Positions 36,541 to 48,345 of a stretch of 64,000 bases of DNA are shown piece by piece. The notes beneath the pieces are model-generated. The model made no database searches. It had not been told where the DNA came from and saw only the letters and a list, made by a program, of their open reading frames with translations. Positions within the stretch are counted from its first letter, which is position 1; every line of letters begins with the position of its first letter. This DNA comes from Pyxicephalus adspersus (lineage: Eukaryota; Chordata; Amphibia; Anura; Pyxicephalidae). Both the position numbers and the translations under genes were made by a program. The stretch lies in contig NC_092859.1 of the NCBI RefSeq assembly GCF_032062135.1, positions 29,477,396-29,541,395 of the forward strand. Direction: 5' to 3'.

Positions 36541-37269
36541 TATTACAGATAAATGTCTGTCTTTGAATCTGATATTTTGAAGTGTGCTGCTCCTGGCAAC
36601 AGAGGCGCCTTAGGCCATGCCCTATGTGACTCCTAGCTTGTCCCTATTGAAAGACTTAACTGCTGGTGACACCTGTATATACTTTATCATGTCACATTAC
36701 CTTCTGTCCTAAAGACAATGGGTACCAGGGCTTCAAGCAGCTTAGGGAGAGGTCAAGAGTAGGTTAAAAGCCAGACTAAGCAAGATCTAAAGGATCTCTT
36801 GAGCATCTCAAAACAAATCTCAAAAACAAAGCTGGATGAATATAAATGTACATCATTGCTACAAACAACATATGAACACAATGTTCATACAGGATACATA
36901 ATATGGTATAATAATATAAATAATTACACCAACAGGTCAGCTGCCAAATGGGATAAATTGTCTTAACTGGAGGGCATGTTATTGTTTTTATTGCAACGCT
37001 TTTGAAAATACTAACATCTAAAATTTTAAGTATTGGATACATCCTTTGCAGTAGGTTTGGAGGAATCGAAAGCCAATACCCACCATCTTTATTTATTAGG
37101 TGGCTCTTAGTTAGGGCACATGGAGGGGGTGAGATACACACACAAGCCAAATTTCCAATCAATGCTGATAAGGTTGGCTGTTGCGACAACATATAAGTTG
37201 AAAAGAACACAAAACAAAGAACCAGTGATGTCAAATGTATTATTCAAAATCAAATAGTGAGAACAATAT

Positions 37270-37728
37270 ATACGGGTAGTCCCCGGGTTACATACGAGAT
37301 AGGGACTGTAGATTTGTTCTTAAGTTGAATTTGTAAGTCAGAACAGGTACAATATTTTAATAAATGCAATTAGGACAGATGTTAGGCAGTGTGGTGTCAG
37401 TTACTGTATAAAATCCTTACTATGAGGCAATCACAAAGCAAAAAAAACATCTTTATGAAGCCTAGACATTCATTAACTTCAGGAGCAAGCTGTGCTTTGA
37501 TATGTAAAAAGAAACAACTGCAGAGTTTTTCTTGATCATTAAAGAGTTAAGAGAAGCTGCAGAAAGAGTTCAGTCCTTAAAATCACCCACAACCTCAGCT
37601 GTGTTTAGCATGTGAAAGACCCCTATCAAGCCTCTGTCCTGCACATGAGAAGGTAGGGAAGCCCCGTTTGTTATCTAGGAGTCATCCGTACGTCAGATGT
37701 CCTTAACGCTGGGACTACATGTACACTT
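37270..37728. mobile_element. Probable non-autonomous DNA transposon, about 450 bases
   Basis: It begins GTAGTCCCCGGGTTACATAC and ends with the imperfect inverse GTCCTTAACGCTGGGACTAC. The interior has no long frame. I recognise the left end as a common frog/vertebrate repeat but cannot name the superfamily. Confidence 0.55.
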
Positions 37729-38068
37729 ACATTTGGCAATATACCTCCCTTGCTTTACAACTACTTTGCAGAGCATGCTGCTGCTGCCGCCTTTATTAGA
37801 CTGCCCAGCCACTCTCCCTGTATATTCCGATATAATCTTCTAAGTTGCTTATAGAACTTCAGTAATTCCGCATCACCAAAACTTCCACCTCAAATTCTCC
37901 ATACTTTCACTTCAAATTCTCTAGGGGGTGCACCGACCAGGACTGCGGACCACCAAAATTTTCTGGCGAACCACGGGTTGGCGACCGCTGCTCCGGTACT
38001 CACTCTACAGTGTATTTCTAGTTGTCACATACACATGTCTCCAGACTGACAACTGGCAAGAGAGTGAA

Positions 38069-38452
38069 GTGACAGCTAGAGACATATAGAGTGATACCTA
38101 GAAACACATAGAGTGATACCTAGAAACACATAGAGTGACACCTAGAGACATACAGAGTGACACCTAGAGACATACAGAGTGACAGCTAGAGACATACATA
38201 GTGACACCTAGAGACATACAGAGTGACACATAGAGACATACAGAGTGACACCTAAAGACATACAGAGTGACACCTAAAGACATACAGAGTGACAGCTAGA
38301 GACATACAGAGTGACAGCTAGAGACACATAGAGTGACACCTAGAGACACATAGAGTGACACCTAGAGACACATAGAGTGACACCTAGAGACATACAGAGT
38401 GACACCTAGAGACATATGACACCTAGAGACATATAGAGTGACACCTAGAGAG
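38069..38452. repeat. 22-bp minisatellite, about 17 copies
   Basis: The unit is close to CCTAGAGACATACAGAGTGA plus CA, with variants (CAGCTAGAG, CCTAAAGAC, CACATAG). The 5'-most units (GATACCTAGAAACACATAGA) differ from the later ones, so the array was built by local duplication. It lies about 370 bases inside intron 1 from the candidate exon 1. Confidence 0.93.
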
Positions 38453-38824
38453 AGACTTGAGAATGACAGCTGCAGAAAGACTATGAAGTGGCAGCTGGAG
38501 ACACAGAGGACTCTGTAGTGACCCACTGACATCACAATACATTTGTTTTTATTTTACAAAAGCAATAGCCATTCCTGCAGAGAAGACAGTTTGCTGTCAC
38601 CCTGCACTCTCTCTCTAGCTGTTACTCAGCAGTCTCTCTGTGTGTCTCCTTTTCAATGTCCCCCTGTCTGTCTCTATCTCATTTAGCAGACTCACTGGGC
38701 TCCCTGTGGCCCCTAGCACTCTCTAATAATGTCACGTGAAATCTCTTTATCACTCTCTGTAGTCAGTCTGTCTTTTCTCCGTGTGTCCTCTGTCACTCCG
38801 CTGCCATTTACACTTTCCACTCAC

Positions 38825-38965
38825 CTCTGTCCTCCGAGTCACGCTTTCTCCTAGTATCCTCTATGGGTGCACGACGTTTTCTTTTCCCTCCGGAAACTTT
38901 GCTTTGTATACTTTAGTTCCGGCTCGAGATGCAGCGTTTCCTGTTGCCGTGACAACACAGTATGG
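38825..38965 (-). other. AGK: Candidate AGK non-coding exon 1 (5' UTR)
   Basis: Read on the minus strand, this GC-richer stretch ends in GGACAGAG followed by GTGAGTGG, a strong 5' splice site (GT at 38823-38824). The first coding exon begins 13 bases upstream of the ATG behind a good acceptor, so a non-coding exon must exist upstream. This is the best candidate, 5.7 kb upstream. The transcription start is not visible, so the high-coordinate end is approximate. Inference from splice site, composition and position only. Confidence 0.5.
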
Positions 38966-39000
38966 CAGCCACAGTGAAATCCTGTCCCAGCTTTATTCTG
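38880..39000. promoter_or_regulatory. Candidate AGK promoter with ETS, YY1 and X-box-like motifs
   Basis: Within 100 bases lie two ETS-type CCGGAA cores (plus strand at about 38890, minus strand at about 38920), a near-palindromic RFX X-box GTTGCCGTGACAAC at 38943-38956 (one base off the consensus GTNRCCNNRGYAAC), and ATGGCAGCC at about 38962, which fits the YY1 core. Such combinations are typical of TATA-less housekeeping promoters. The site lies just upstream of the candidate exon 1 donor. It could also act in both directions. Confidence 0.45.
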
Positions 39001-39309
39001 TGATGTAGAGCGGCCCCTTAATCCTATATATCAATAATTTCAATATATCAGAATAAAATATTTTAAATATCAATAACCACACACATCTACATACACATTA
39101 TAGGACTGAGCTAGTGTAATGGTGGTGGACATTCACCTCTCTCTCACCCTTCTGTCACTTTTCTCTCTCTCTGGTATCCATTCTCACACACTTCCATGTT
39201 GTATCTGCAGAGGCTGGGCCTAGGGTAAGGAAGGACAATGGGGGTCTGCTCTTCTTGTTTCCACTTCCAGGCCCTCTGGTCTTTAGGAAGCCTCATTGTC
39301 TCCACCACA

Positions 39310-39525
39310 TTTAATAAAGCTCTTCGTGGCTGGAGAGGATACACTTTCATCAGTGAAACTGGGTGATCCAGCAAACCTGGAATGGATCTGGTCCAGAATT
39401 GAAAACATTTGCTAACAAATAGCTTATGACTTTTAGGAAATCCGATCCAGGTTTGCTGGATCACCCAGCTTCACTGATGAAAGTGTATCCTCTTCAGCCT
39501 TGGGGAGCTTTAGTAAATCAGGCCC
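39310..39525. mobile_element. Palindromic MITE-A, copy 2
   Basis: TTTAATAAAGCTCTTCGTGG ... TTTAGTAAATCAGGCCC. The two arms pair almost fully: GGGTGATCCAGCAAACCTGG at 39361-39380 against CCAGGTTTGCTGGATCACCC on the right. Confidence 0.92.
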
Positions 39526-39749
39526 ATTGTTCCCACAGAGGCCATCAGCCAATACCATACTGAGACGCCACGGGATCGAGGCGCACATTTCCTGTGTTAT
39601 GGCATCAGAATTGGGAAACACGGCTAATATCTGCTTGGTGTTGTACAAGCGACACCTGGAGTGACTCTGCTGTAGATCATCCAGCTGGGTGGATGTAAAA
39701 ACATGGCAGGTGTTGCATCCAGCTAGAAGATCCCAGGAGGAATACTGTA

Positions 39750-40020
39750 TGGCCTCTTTATTAGGAACACTTTGCCAGTCCCGGGTTGGATCCCCTTATT
39801 TCTGCGATAATTCCTCATGGTATAGATTGAACAAGGTGCTAGAAACCACAGAAATATTGCTCCATACAGTGATGATAGCATCGCGCAGCTCCTGCAGATT
39901 TTTCGGTCTCCTGTTTGCTCTAGAGGCCATGTGAGAACAGTAAATTATTGTCATGTTCAAGAAACCAGTTTGGGATGATTTGAGCTTTGTGACATGCCAC
40001 ATTATCCTGCTGGAAATAGT
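39750..40020 (-). pseudogene. Tc1-type transposase remnant with transposon end
   Basis: Translated on the minus strand with frameshifts, it reads QQDNVACHKAQIIPNWFLEH then DN, followed after an internal deletion by NLQELRDAIITVWSNIS and STLFNLYHEE. These are the C-terminal catalytic-core (QQDN..CH) and tail segments of a Tc1-like transposase common in fish and frogs. The transposon end TTTATTAGGAACAC lies just beyond, at 39759-39772. The DPNPIEHLW-type segment is deleted, so it is inactive. Confidence 0.85.
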
Positions 40021-40560
40021 CAGTGCTTGGTAAACTTAAAGGAACCCTGTTTACTTTGTAAAGCATTTGCCCCGCCAACATCCTTCTCTGAACACATTTA
40101 GGGCTCAGCTCTCTCCAAGTAGTGGCATCATCACTCTGACACCATTAGCAGTACAACCCTTATCATATCCTCATATCCTATCTGCTGAACTGCTGTAGGG
40201 GGAACATTGCTAGGACTAAGAAAAACCCGGGGCAGCACCTTGGGGAATTATTGTTATTCCAGATATGGGCTTTAAGTTTTTTTTGTAAAAACAACCAGTG
40301 TAAGTACCTGAACCTGGCTTTGTATTATCTTCTTATAAGCCCAATACAGCAAAGCTTAGAGCAGCAGAGGGAGTAACAGCATTAGGAGCCAATAATTTCT
40401 GAGAATAAGGACAATTACAGAAAGATGAACTCATTAGTCTTCTACTGCACCTTCACTTTCCAGTCACCAAGACAGCATGGACTCAGACGAAGTGAGTTTA
40501 ATGGTACTGGTTGTCATTTTGAGAGGCTGTCCATATTAGAAGTAAAAAGCATTGGAGTAA

Positions 40561-40826
40561 TATTATTATTACACAGTATTTATATAGCAGCAACATAATA
40601 TGCAGCGCTGTACAAAGTCCATAGTCATGTCACCAGTTATCCCTCAAAGGGGCATACATTCTAATGCCCCTACCATAGTCATATGTCTTTAATACAATCT
40701 AAAGCCAATTTTAGGGGGAAAGCCAATTAACCTAACTGCATGTTTTTGTAATGTGGGAAGAAACCGGGGTAGCAAGAGGAAACCCACGCAAACATGGGGA
40801 GAACTTGCAAACTCCATGGAGAATAC
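40561..40826 (-). mobile_element. SINE, headless copy 2
   Basis: Shares the tail (ATATAGC.GCAACATA...GCAGCGCTG) and middle (AACCCACGCAAACATGGGGA) with the SINE at 12195, but stops before the tRNA-like head. Confidence 0.8.
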
Positions 40827-41193
40827 AATTTTTTTTTAGCTTTAGAAAGAATAGGGAAGAGTTAAAAGTTCATCTCCACTTTATTCCTGTCCTGGTGACA
40901 ACTGGTGTCCTGGTGAATTTTTACTTTTTTTTCACTTTTTATTTCAGATCATAACAGTCACCAAGACAAAAGAAAGAGAGAGCTTCTCCCTAATGGGACA
41001 CAGACAGCAATAAAAATGTAAGAATACCAGGCCAGCAGCATGCCATATACTTCAGCAATGATATACCATGACTTTATTGCTCCAGACAGATCAAACAGCC
41101 GCTATTTATTTTGTCAGAAGCTAAAGAAGCTGTCTGTCAGCAAGAAGAGAAGGAATAATGAGGATTACAGATCTTCTTTATTTCTGAGGAAAT

Positions 41194-42122
41194 NNNNNNN
41201 NNNNNNNNNNNNNNNNNNNNNNNNNNNNNNNNNNNNNNNNNNNNNNNNNNNNNNNNNNNNNNNNNNNNNNNNNNNNNNNNNNNNNNNNNNNNNNNNNNNN
41301 NNNNNNNNNNNNNNNNNNNNNNNNNNNNNNNNNNNNNNNNNNNNNNNNNNNNNNNNNNNNNNNNNNNNNNNNNNNNNNNNNNNNNNNNNNNNNNNNNNNN
41401 NNNNNNNNNNNNNNNNNNNNNNNNNNNNNNNNNNNNNNNNNNNNNNNNNNNNNNNNNNNNNNNNNNNNNNNNNNNNNNNNNNNNNNNNNNNNNNNNNNNN
41501 NNNNNNNNNNNNNNNNNNNNNNNNNNNNNNNNNNNNNNNNNNNNNNNNNNNNNNNNNNNNNNNNNNNNNNNNNNNNNNNNNNNNNNNNNNNNNNNNNNNN
41601 NNNNNNNNNNNNNNNNNNNNNNNNNNNNNNNNNNNNNNNNNNNNNNNNNNNNNNNNNNNNNNNNNNNNNNNNNNNNNNNNNNNNNNNNNNNNNNNNNNNN
41701 NNNNNNNNNNNNNNNNNNNNNNNNNNNNNNNNNNNNNNNNNNNNNNNNNNNNNNNNNNNNNNNNNNNNNNNNNNNNNNNNNNNNNNNNNNNNNNNNNNNN
41801 NNNNNNNNNNNNNNNNNNNNNNNNNNNNNNNNNNNNNNNNNNNNNNNNNNNNNNNNNNNNNNNNNNNNNNNNNNNNNNNNNNNNNNNNNNNNNNNNNNNN
41901 NNNNNNNNNNNNNNNNNNNNNNNNNNNNNNNNNNNNNNNNNNNNNNNNNNNNNNNNNNNNNNNNNNNNNNNNNNNNNNNNNNNNNNNNNNNNNNNNNNNN
42001 NNNNNNNNNNNNNNNNNNNNNNNNNNNNNNNNNNNNNNNNNNNNNNNNNNNNNNNNNNNNNNNNNNNNNNNNNNNNNNNNNNNNNNNNNNNNNNNNNNNN
42101 NNNNNNNNNNNNNNNNNNNNNN
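41194..42122. other. Assembly gap (929 N)
   Basis: A run of N. The right edge opens in the dispersed repeat end TTTTCGGGGAAACACGG, so at least part of the gap is repeat. Confidence 1.
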
Positions 42123-42233
42123 ATTTTCGGGGAAACACGGTATCTATCTATCTATCTAGACATTCACAAATGTCTGACAAGCACCTACTGCAGCCAGATT
42201 GTGACTTGACAAAAAGAACTGATTTAAAAAATC

Positions 42234-42484
42234 TCCTCAAGACTGGTGAAGATAGGTTATCATGAGAGAACCTTCATGATCAAACAAACCTGGAATTAAT
42301 TTCTTGAAAATCATTTGCTATTATTTAGTCAAATGTTTAAATCCATTCCAGGTTTCCAGTGGTCACCAACCTTTTCGGACCTATGGACCACTAAACATAT
42401 GAGCTCCAGACCGCGCATGTGCAGAAAGCCGTGTGTCACTCAAAGGGAAGTATCTTCCCCAGTCTTGAAGAGGTCTTGGTGAGA
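42234..42484. mobile_element. MITE-A, copy 3, degraded, with an inserted hAT-type fragment
   Basis: The left arm (GACTGGTGAAGATAGGTTAT, CAAACAAACCTGGAATTAAT) and the start of the right arm (CCATTCCAGGTTT) are present. Then CAGTGGTCACCAACCTTTTC opens a hAT-type fragment (about 42360-42448), and the end of the right arm (CTTCCCCAGTCTTGAAGAGG) follows. Confidence 0.65.
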
Positions 42485-43139
42485 GTTAGAATCTTGCAGA
42501 CTGGAAGGGAGGAAACTGAGAAAATACTTCTTTTTGTCTGCAGCAGATTGATGACATCATCTCAGCTAGGCAAGGTCATTCACTGAAATTCAAGGGTGGT
42601 TATAAAAATCAAAAATTATATTGTTGCTGTTTATTGTTACCTGATAAGAATGTATGCTTGACATGACTTGTAAAATGAGACCTCTACATTGCTGATGTCC
42701 AAGCTTCCCTTCAATTACATAACTTGTATATTCATCTGAACTTTTTGGGTTTTCAGTCTTTGTACATTGGTTGGGTTGGGATGATGTAACCGCACATTTG
42801 CATTGAGCTGTGCATGTGTGGCTTGGTGTACCATTTCAGAACAGGGATCTGATAGGCAGAGAGGAAGATGGTATAAAAAACTCCATGTTACCCTTTTTTT
42901 CTTTTAAATTGAAACACATTCAGTTTTAATGTTAAATTTGATGTAAATGCAGCCATTTTTTGAGGTCTTTCCTTTGTATTGCTTTCTTCTATTGCCAAGG
43001 TATAATAAGAAACATTAAATATGCTGATTTTCCTGCGCACTGGCAAGATACATTTAATCATTAAAATTGTTTAAGTCGTTACCATACTGTGATGTTGCAT
43101 GGTCTGTGACACATTTCCCTTTAAAAAGAAGTCATTAAA

Positions 43140-43660
43140 ATATTCAGCGTGGGCCGTTTATTGTACGAAAAGAAAACATTAGCGGAAGGTGTTCGATCAT
43201 GCATTGCAGGGTCAGATAGTACCATACAGTTAATGTGCCAAGGGGTTAAAGCATTTAGCCATCTGGAAACACAGGCCTTTCAGTTTAAGATGACCCATTC
43301 TGACATTCACTTAACCTAGAGGTGATAACTGAATTTTAATATGAGACGTTGGGAGCGATTTTCACTTCCATGAATGTCATAAAAATCCTTGCTGTGCCCG
43401 TGGGGTGTGGGCATGAAATAAATTGTACAGATCTGGTGCTCTGTTTGTTTTGGTGTCTGGCTAAATTATACTCAATTACCAGAGCGATAATAGCTGCAAG
43501 ATATTCATTACCAGTTCAGCAAATCATTACGAGTCCACTGGCCAGTAAATCTTGCGTTTTTTGTAAATGTAATTTAAATGAACCACTTTCCAGTCCGCCA
43601 TTTAATGTCATTAGCTTTTTCAAAGATGAAGTGCAGAATTACCCTTATGTGACAGTTTGC
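43140..43660. promoter_or_regulatory. Candidate conserved non-coding element
   Basis: A repeat-free stretch with balanced composition and many homeobox-type cores (ATTA/TAAT at about 43490-43620, AATTTAAATG, TTAATGTCATTAGC). No coding frame with recognisable product. The call rests only on sequence texture; no alignment was possible. Confidence 0.25.
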
Positions 43661-43669
43661 TGCTGATTT

Positions 43670-46130
43670 TTTTTTATGATAAAGTGACGTTAAAAGGCAG
43701 TGTGCATACAAAGTACTGAGATATGATTCATAATAGTAAATAGTTATGATGGGACTGATGTTTACTGTGTGGTTAAAATTGTTTTGCAACTTGATTTGAT
43801 AGTCAGTGATGGTTCTAACATAGAGACTGGCTAAGTATTGTTCTAGTGCAGCAGTAACCAATTTTCTAAATACAGGGACCTCGAACTAGGAATGCTCCCT
43901 GAATTTCTACAAGAGATAAAAGAAAGTGATGATCTGCACCAAGGAGACAAGGTGTGCTGCTGAACAAGGGCCCTGTACCCTTCCTAGCCACAAGGGACCC
44001 CCAAGTAATTTTTGTGAGAGGGCCCCAACTCATTTCTACATAGAGACCCATTGTTGGCTACATCCACCACTGTCAAAAGATGTCTAGAAACATTACAGGT
44101 GCAACAAGGAACTGTCAAAGACACAAGCATGCTACAAGAGAATGATTTATCTGACCCTGACATTAGGAAAAATATAATTTTGTAAGGTCCAACTAGAAGT
44201 TGAGGGTCATCACTGCAGTGATCCTGACAGGATGGACATAGCTGCAGCTCTGTAGCAACAAGATAAGAGGTACATCATTTTCTACTCATTGCTAAAACTT
44301 TCTCAGAAACTTTTCAGAAACTTCAGCCAGTTCATTTTCAGAGGAGAGGATCTATACCTATTAAAAAAGTGCAAAGATTCCTGCAGCTTTGTAATTAGAT
44401 CACAACTAGAGTTTGATAATGCAGAGTTCAATACTAGCTACAATATGAAAGTGCTAGCACAGGCTGTTTTTTTTCTTTTTTTCAAACCTTCACAACCCTC
44501 TAGTGTCACTTTGACTTATGGCCAATCTCCAAACTCCACACTGTCTGTGCCAGGGACACTCTTTCCCATCCGAATTTGTAGCTGCTGCTTCTTAAAGCAG
44601 ACAACCCAGGAAATGTCAGAAACTATTTTATTTATGGCCACCAAAATGCTTTTAAAAGCCATTTTAAATATTCTTAATTTGGCTGGCTACACTTCTGGTC
44701 CAGGAGAGCTGGGTTTTTGGAAACCTGAAAGAATGGCTCCAGCAAATTGCAGTCATCATCTCCTGCCCCATGTATAAAACGCAAACAGTAGGACTGGGAA
44801 TGGTACTGTAAGGAATACAGATGGCCAACCATGATTCCTTTTATTTCTAATAACCATTGTTCCTTTTACTTCTGATTATGGACTAAGCACTAATGAATTA
44901 GCATAACCCACAATGACTCCACAATCCTGGTGCCAAGCTGTGTCCAGGGCAAGGAGACACAGTGTGACTGTGGGCCTTTAAAACTTACTGCGTTGGGGCC
45001 CCTAGTGACAGTAGTCTATGTGTTTTTCTTACCTAGATACATTGCCTAAGCCACTGAAGAAAAAATATTCCATAGACTGGGTGCTGTTAGTTATATTATT
45101 TGGTTAATCTCTTTCTAATCCTCTTTTACTTTTCTTTGTGCTGCCCACTTATTTTCAATAATAATGTTAGTTTAGGTTACTTTTTCTTCTTATCTGTTAT
45201 AACTGATCTTCCTCTGAGAAATATCAATTGTAGCACAAATCACTTTATGGGGCCGTATATATTATATCATATATTATATATTTGTGGAAAGTCCAATTTA
45301 TAAAAGAGTGGTAAATATGATGTCTGTTGGTGTTGACAGGGGCCACAGTAGATGTCCCATAAACTTTTAGTATTGACCACCATTTCTTTACCATGTCTCT
45401 AGTACTGAGGGTTACAAAACTTTCCTGCCCCTGGGAAGGCAACTAAAAGCAAAGTCCATCCTAATTACATTTCAGGCACTAAAATCTAGTCACCAAATTT
45501 CTGCAAAGAAGTGAATGAGACACAATTTGGATAGTGCACTTTTTAAAATGGAGTTTCCCCCACTTCTCATTCTCAGCTATGTGCTGTAGTACTGTAAACC
45601 CAAGTTGCATGAAAGCCTGGGCTCCCAGTAAGTGGTTTGAATGATACTGGTGTACAAGGTATATTGAGCCAGGAAGAGACCAACTATGCAGGATGGAAAT
45701 GGAAGAAAGCTAGAAAGAATAGGAAAGGTGGATACTTATAGTAAATGTATTGTGTCTTTTACAACTTTAATGTGATTATGATAAATGGCAATGTTTTATG
45801 GTTAATTTTTACATAAATAAAAACTTTTAACATATGATGTTGGCATCCAATTAAAAACACCAAAGCATAGTGCCTAGGAATAATACTTTTTTTTTTATCT
45901 TCTTTGATCCTCTGCACCTCCCCCCCCACACACACACACACTCACACCCACACACACACACCCACACCCACCTCTCTATAAATGACTGCTGGCATTACAA
46001 AAAATGCCATTAGTAATGTGATGCTCCAGCCCTAAACTAGCAAGGTTCTTCTTAGGTAGTGCACTTTACTTACCTATTGGCTGTTCATTCACTGGATCCT
46101 CAGTGTCCAGAAGAGAGGTCTACAGTGGTG
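43670..46130. other. Intergenic stretch without recognised features
   Basis: A 162-codon frame at 44289-44777 (plus) shows no known domain, codon pattern or splice context and is probably chance. A CA/CCCACA-rich tract is at 45920-45970. Confidence 0.6.
45920..45970. repeat. (CA)n-rich microsatellite
   Basis: Interrupted CACACA and CCCACA units following a C run. Confidence 0.93.
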
Positions 46131-46137
46131 AGATCAA

Positions 46138-46280
46138 TGGGCCTGATTTATTAAAGCTCTCCATGGATAGGATGCACTTTCACCAGTCAAGCTGGGTGAT
46201 CCAACAAACCTGGAATAGATTTCTTCAAAGTAATTTGCTATTTGCTAGTAAATGTTTTTAATCCTGGACCATATTCATTC
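46138..46280. mobile_element. MITE-A, copy 4, cut by assembly gap
   Basis: The left arm GGGCCTGATTTATTAAAGCT to the centre is present. The sequence enters N exactly where the palindrome would turn back, suggesting assembly failure at the hairpin. Confidence 0.88.
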
Positions 46281-46564
46281 NNNNNNNNNNNNNNNNNNNN
46301 NNNNNNNNNNNNNNNNNNNNNNNNNNNNNNNNNNNNNNNNNNNNNNNNNNNNNNNNNNNNNNNNNNNNNNNNNNNNNNNNNNNNNNNNNNNNNNNNNNNN
46401 NNNNNNNNNNNNNNNNNNNNNNNNNNNNNNNNNNNNNNNNNNNNNNNNNNNNNNNNNNNNNNNNNNNNNNNNNNNNNNNNNNNNNNNNNNNNNNNNNNNN
46501 NNNNNNNNNNNNNNNNNNNNNNNNNNNNNNNNNNNNNNNNNNNNNNNNNNNNNNNNNNNNNNNN
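46281..46564. other. Assembly gap (284 N)
   Basis: A run of N interrupting MITE-A copy 4. Confidence 1.
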
Positions 46565-46569
46565 GGTAA

Positions 46570-48120
46570 GTTTGTCCAATAATAAATTTAAAAGTATTGG
46601 GAGGAATATATTATTATTAATATTAATAGCTAAAAAAAACTTTTTTAAGGCCAACCACACCCACACATCCTCTCTTCTACCCATTAATGCCCATTCCAAA
46701 GTAATTTTGGATGCCGTCGACCTTGGACTTTCATATAAGCTGTAAGTCCTATTTCTTTTTTTTCTGAAGATATTTCCAGAATACAGTAAAAGAAAATTAC
46801 GCTGCATTTAATTGATTTCGAAATAGACTTTCCTCTGCTGGAAGCCTGGTATAAAATAATCAGTAGCTGCAGGATTAGGAGAAGAGAAAACTGCAGCGCA
46901 GGCAGAAAATACAATAAATCCAGTATTGGAAAAGAGGAGATTTTGTTCGAAGTAACTCAGAGTGTCTGGGAGACACAGAACTGGGCTATCTGCATTCGCC
47001 TGATAAGACAGCTAGAGAGGGAATAATTCCCGTCTTATTGTAGAGAGGAACAGCATTGCAGATCCTTCCATCATTCAGAGCATCTCTTTCACAAGATGTC
47101 ACATTTCTGCAGCCTTTCTGTCCTTGTGTCGAAGCCAATGCACAATATTATGCCGCTTGTTTTATAGAGAATAGATGGGGACTTCAGTCTTCACTGTAAA
47201 ACTGTCAGAAGCTACTGCAGGTATGCAGCATCCAATATAGGTTTGTTTATCGCACACCACAGTCTAACAATGGACGGCTGTGTCCCTTAATGGAGCCTGT
47301 GAGGATGGAAGTATAAGCAGCCAATGTATTTTAAAGGCATAGGCTTCAAAGATGTCATTCTGATCCTTGCTTTAATATCTAAGTTCTGAGCACCTTACCT
47401 ATAACAAATATTTGATGGGAGTTCATGTTTTGTTCATAAAACTAAAAAAAAAATTAGGTACAAAGGCAGCCCTGTGAGATACTGACCTTCATTTTACAGC
47501 TAAATCTTGCAGTAACTATTTTCTGCCACTAGATGCCCTTGGACTTCTGGGTTGAATAATGGCCATGGTCATTTATCCACTTCCTCTGGACCTCAGATCG
47601 TCATGGACCTGCCCATGACGTAGTGTCATCATGTAGCCTGAGATCAGTGTACTCTTGTAATAAACAGCATTTATATGTTATATGACGTGAATCATTTGTC
47701 CACTCAAAGTCACTGCAGGGGTAGAAGAAAGAACCGTAAAGTTTACAGATTGGACCAGAAAAAGAAGACCCTTCGAAAAGAAAAATATATACCAAGCCAA
47801 TTGGTAGTAAAGCCACAATAAAGCCTAAAAATAAGTCAAACATATAAAAGTATAAACAGCAGCGCACACTTTACATAATTGTACTTTATATGTCTTTATT
47901 GAGGATCTTCCCCTCCACCAAAAACAGCATTATCACCAAGACAAGAAGTGAGGGCAAATCCCCGACTGGGCCACAGCCAGCTATTAAAGCACTGTTTTAT
48001 TAGTGGAATAGAGCAAACCTCAAATTCACATCACCTTGTACCCCTGGGAATTATCCCCCACTTCCAAGTGACATTGTTGTCACAAGGATAGGAAGTAAAA
48101 GAAATCTTTCCAATGCAGGA
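46570..48120. other. Intergenic stretch without recognised features
   Basis: Short open frames on the minus strand (46684-46914, 47601-47867) show no known domain. Confidence 0.6.
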
Positions 48121-48124
48121 AATG

Positions 48125-48128
48125 TAAA

Positions 48129-48159
<31 letters not shown>

Positions 48160-48345
48160 AATAATAATAATAATATTATTAAACCATATTTATATATCAA
48201 ACAACATATTATGCAGTGCTGTACATTAAATGGAGGAAGGAAATGACAAATAGATACAAACAATGAAACAGGACAAGAGTACCCCACTCAGAAGAGCTTA
48301 CAATCTAGGAGGAGGGGGAAGTAGCACACAATAGGAGGGGGGATA
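48125..48345. mobile_element. L2-like 3' end repeat with (ATT)n/(AAT)n tract
   Basis: An inverted ATT/AAT microsatellite (48129-48177) precedes ACATATTATGCAGTGCTGTA and, about 100 bases on, AGAAGAGCTTACAATCTAGG. This combination is familiar from LINE L2 3' ends in frogs and shares the GCAGCGCTGTACA tail with the SINEs. Confidence 0.65.

Larger units (their letters stand above)
33148..38824 (-). other. AGK intron 1
   Basis: It holds an AT-rich low-complexity tract (35020-35110), MITE-B copy 2 (35546-35692), a 535-base gap, a terminal-repeat element (37270-37728), a hAT-type fragment near 37930-37995 and the 22-bp minisatellite. 33150-35000 shows nothing recognisable. The assignment depends on exon 1 being at 38.8 kb. 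Confidence 0.5.

Noticed and set aside
38069..38452. CRISPR-like repeat array
   Set aside because: Direct tandem repeat of 22 bases without spacers, in a vertebrate intron; a minisatellite.
35943..42209. Long open frames spanning the N runs (207, 389, 333 codons)
   Set aside because: Their length comes from unknown bases in the assembly gaps.
44289..44777. 162-codon open frame on the plus strand
   Set aside because: No recognisable domain, no splice or promoter context; such lengths occur by chance in 64 kb of this composition.
46238..46807. Frames crossing the third N run
   Set aside because: Artefact of N bases; the real flanks belong to MITE-A.
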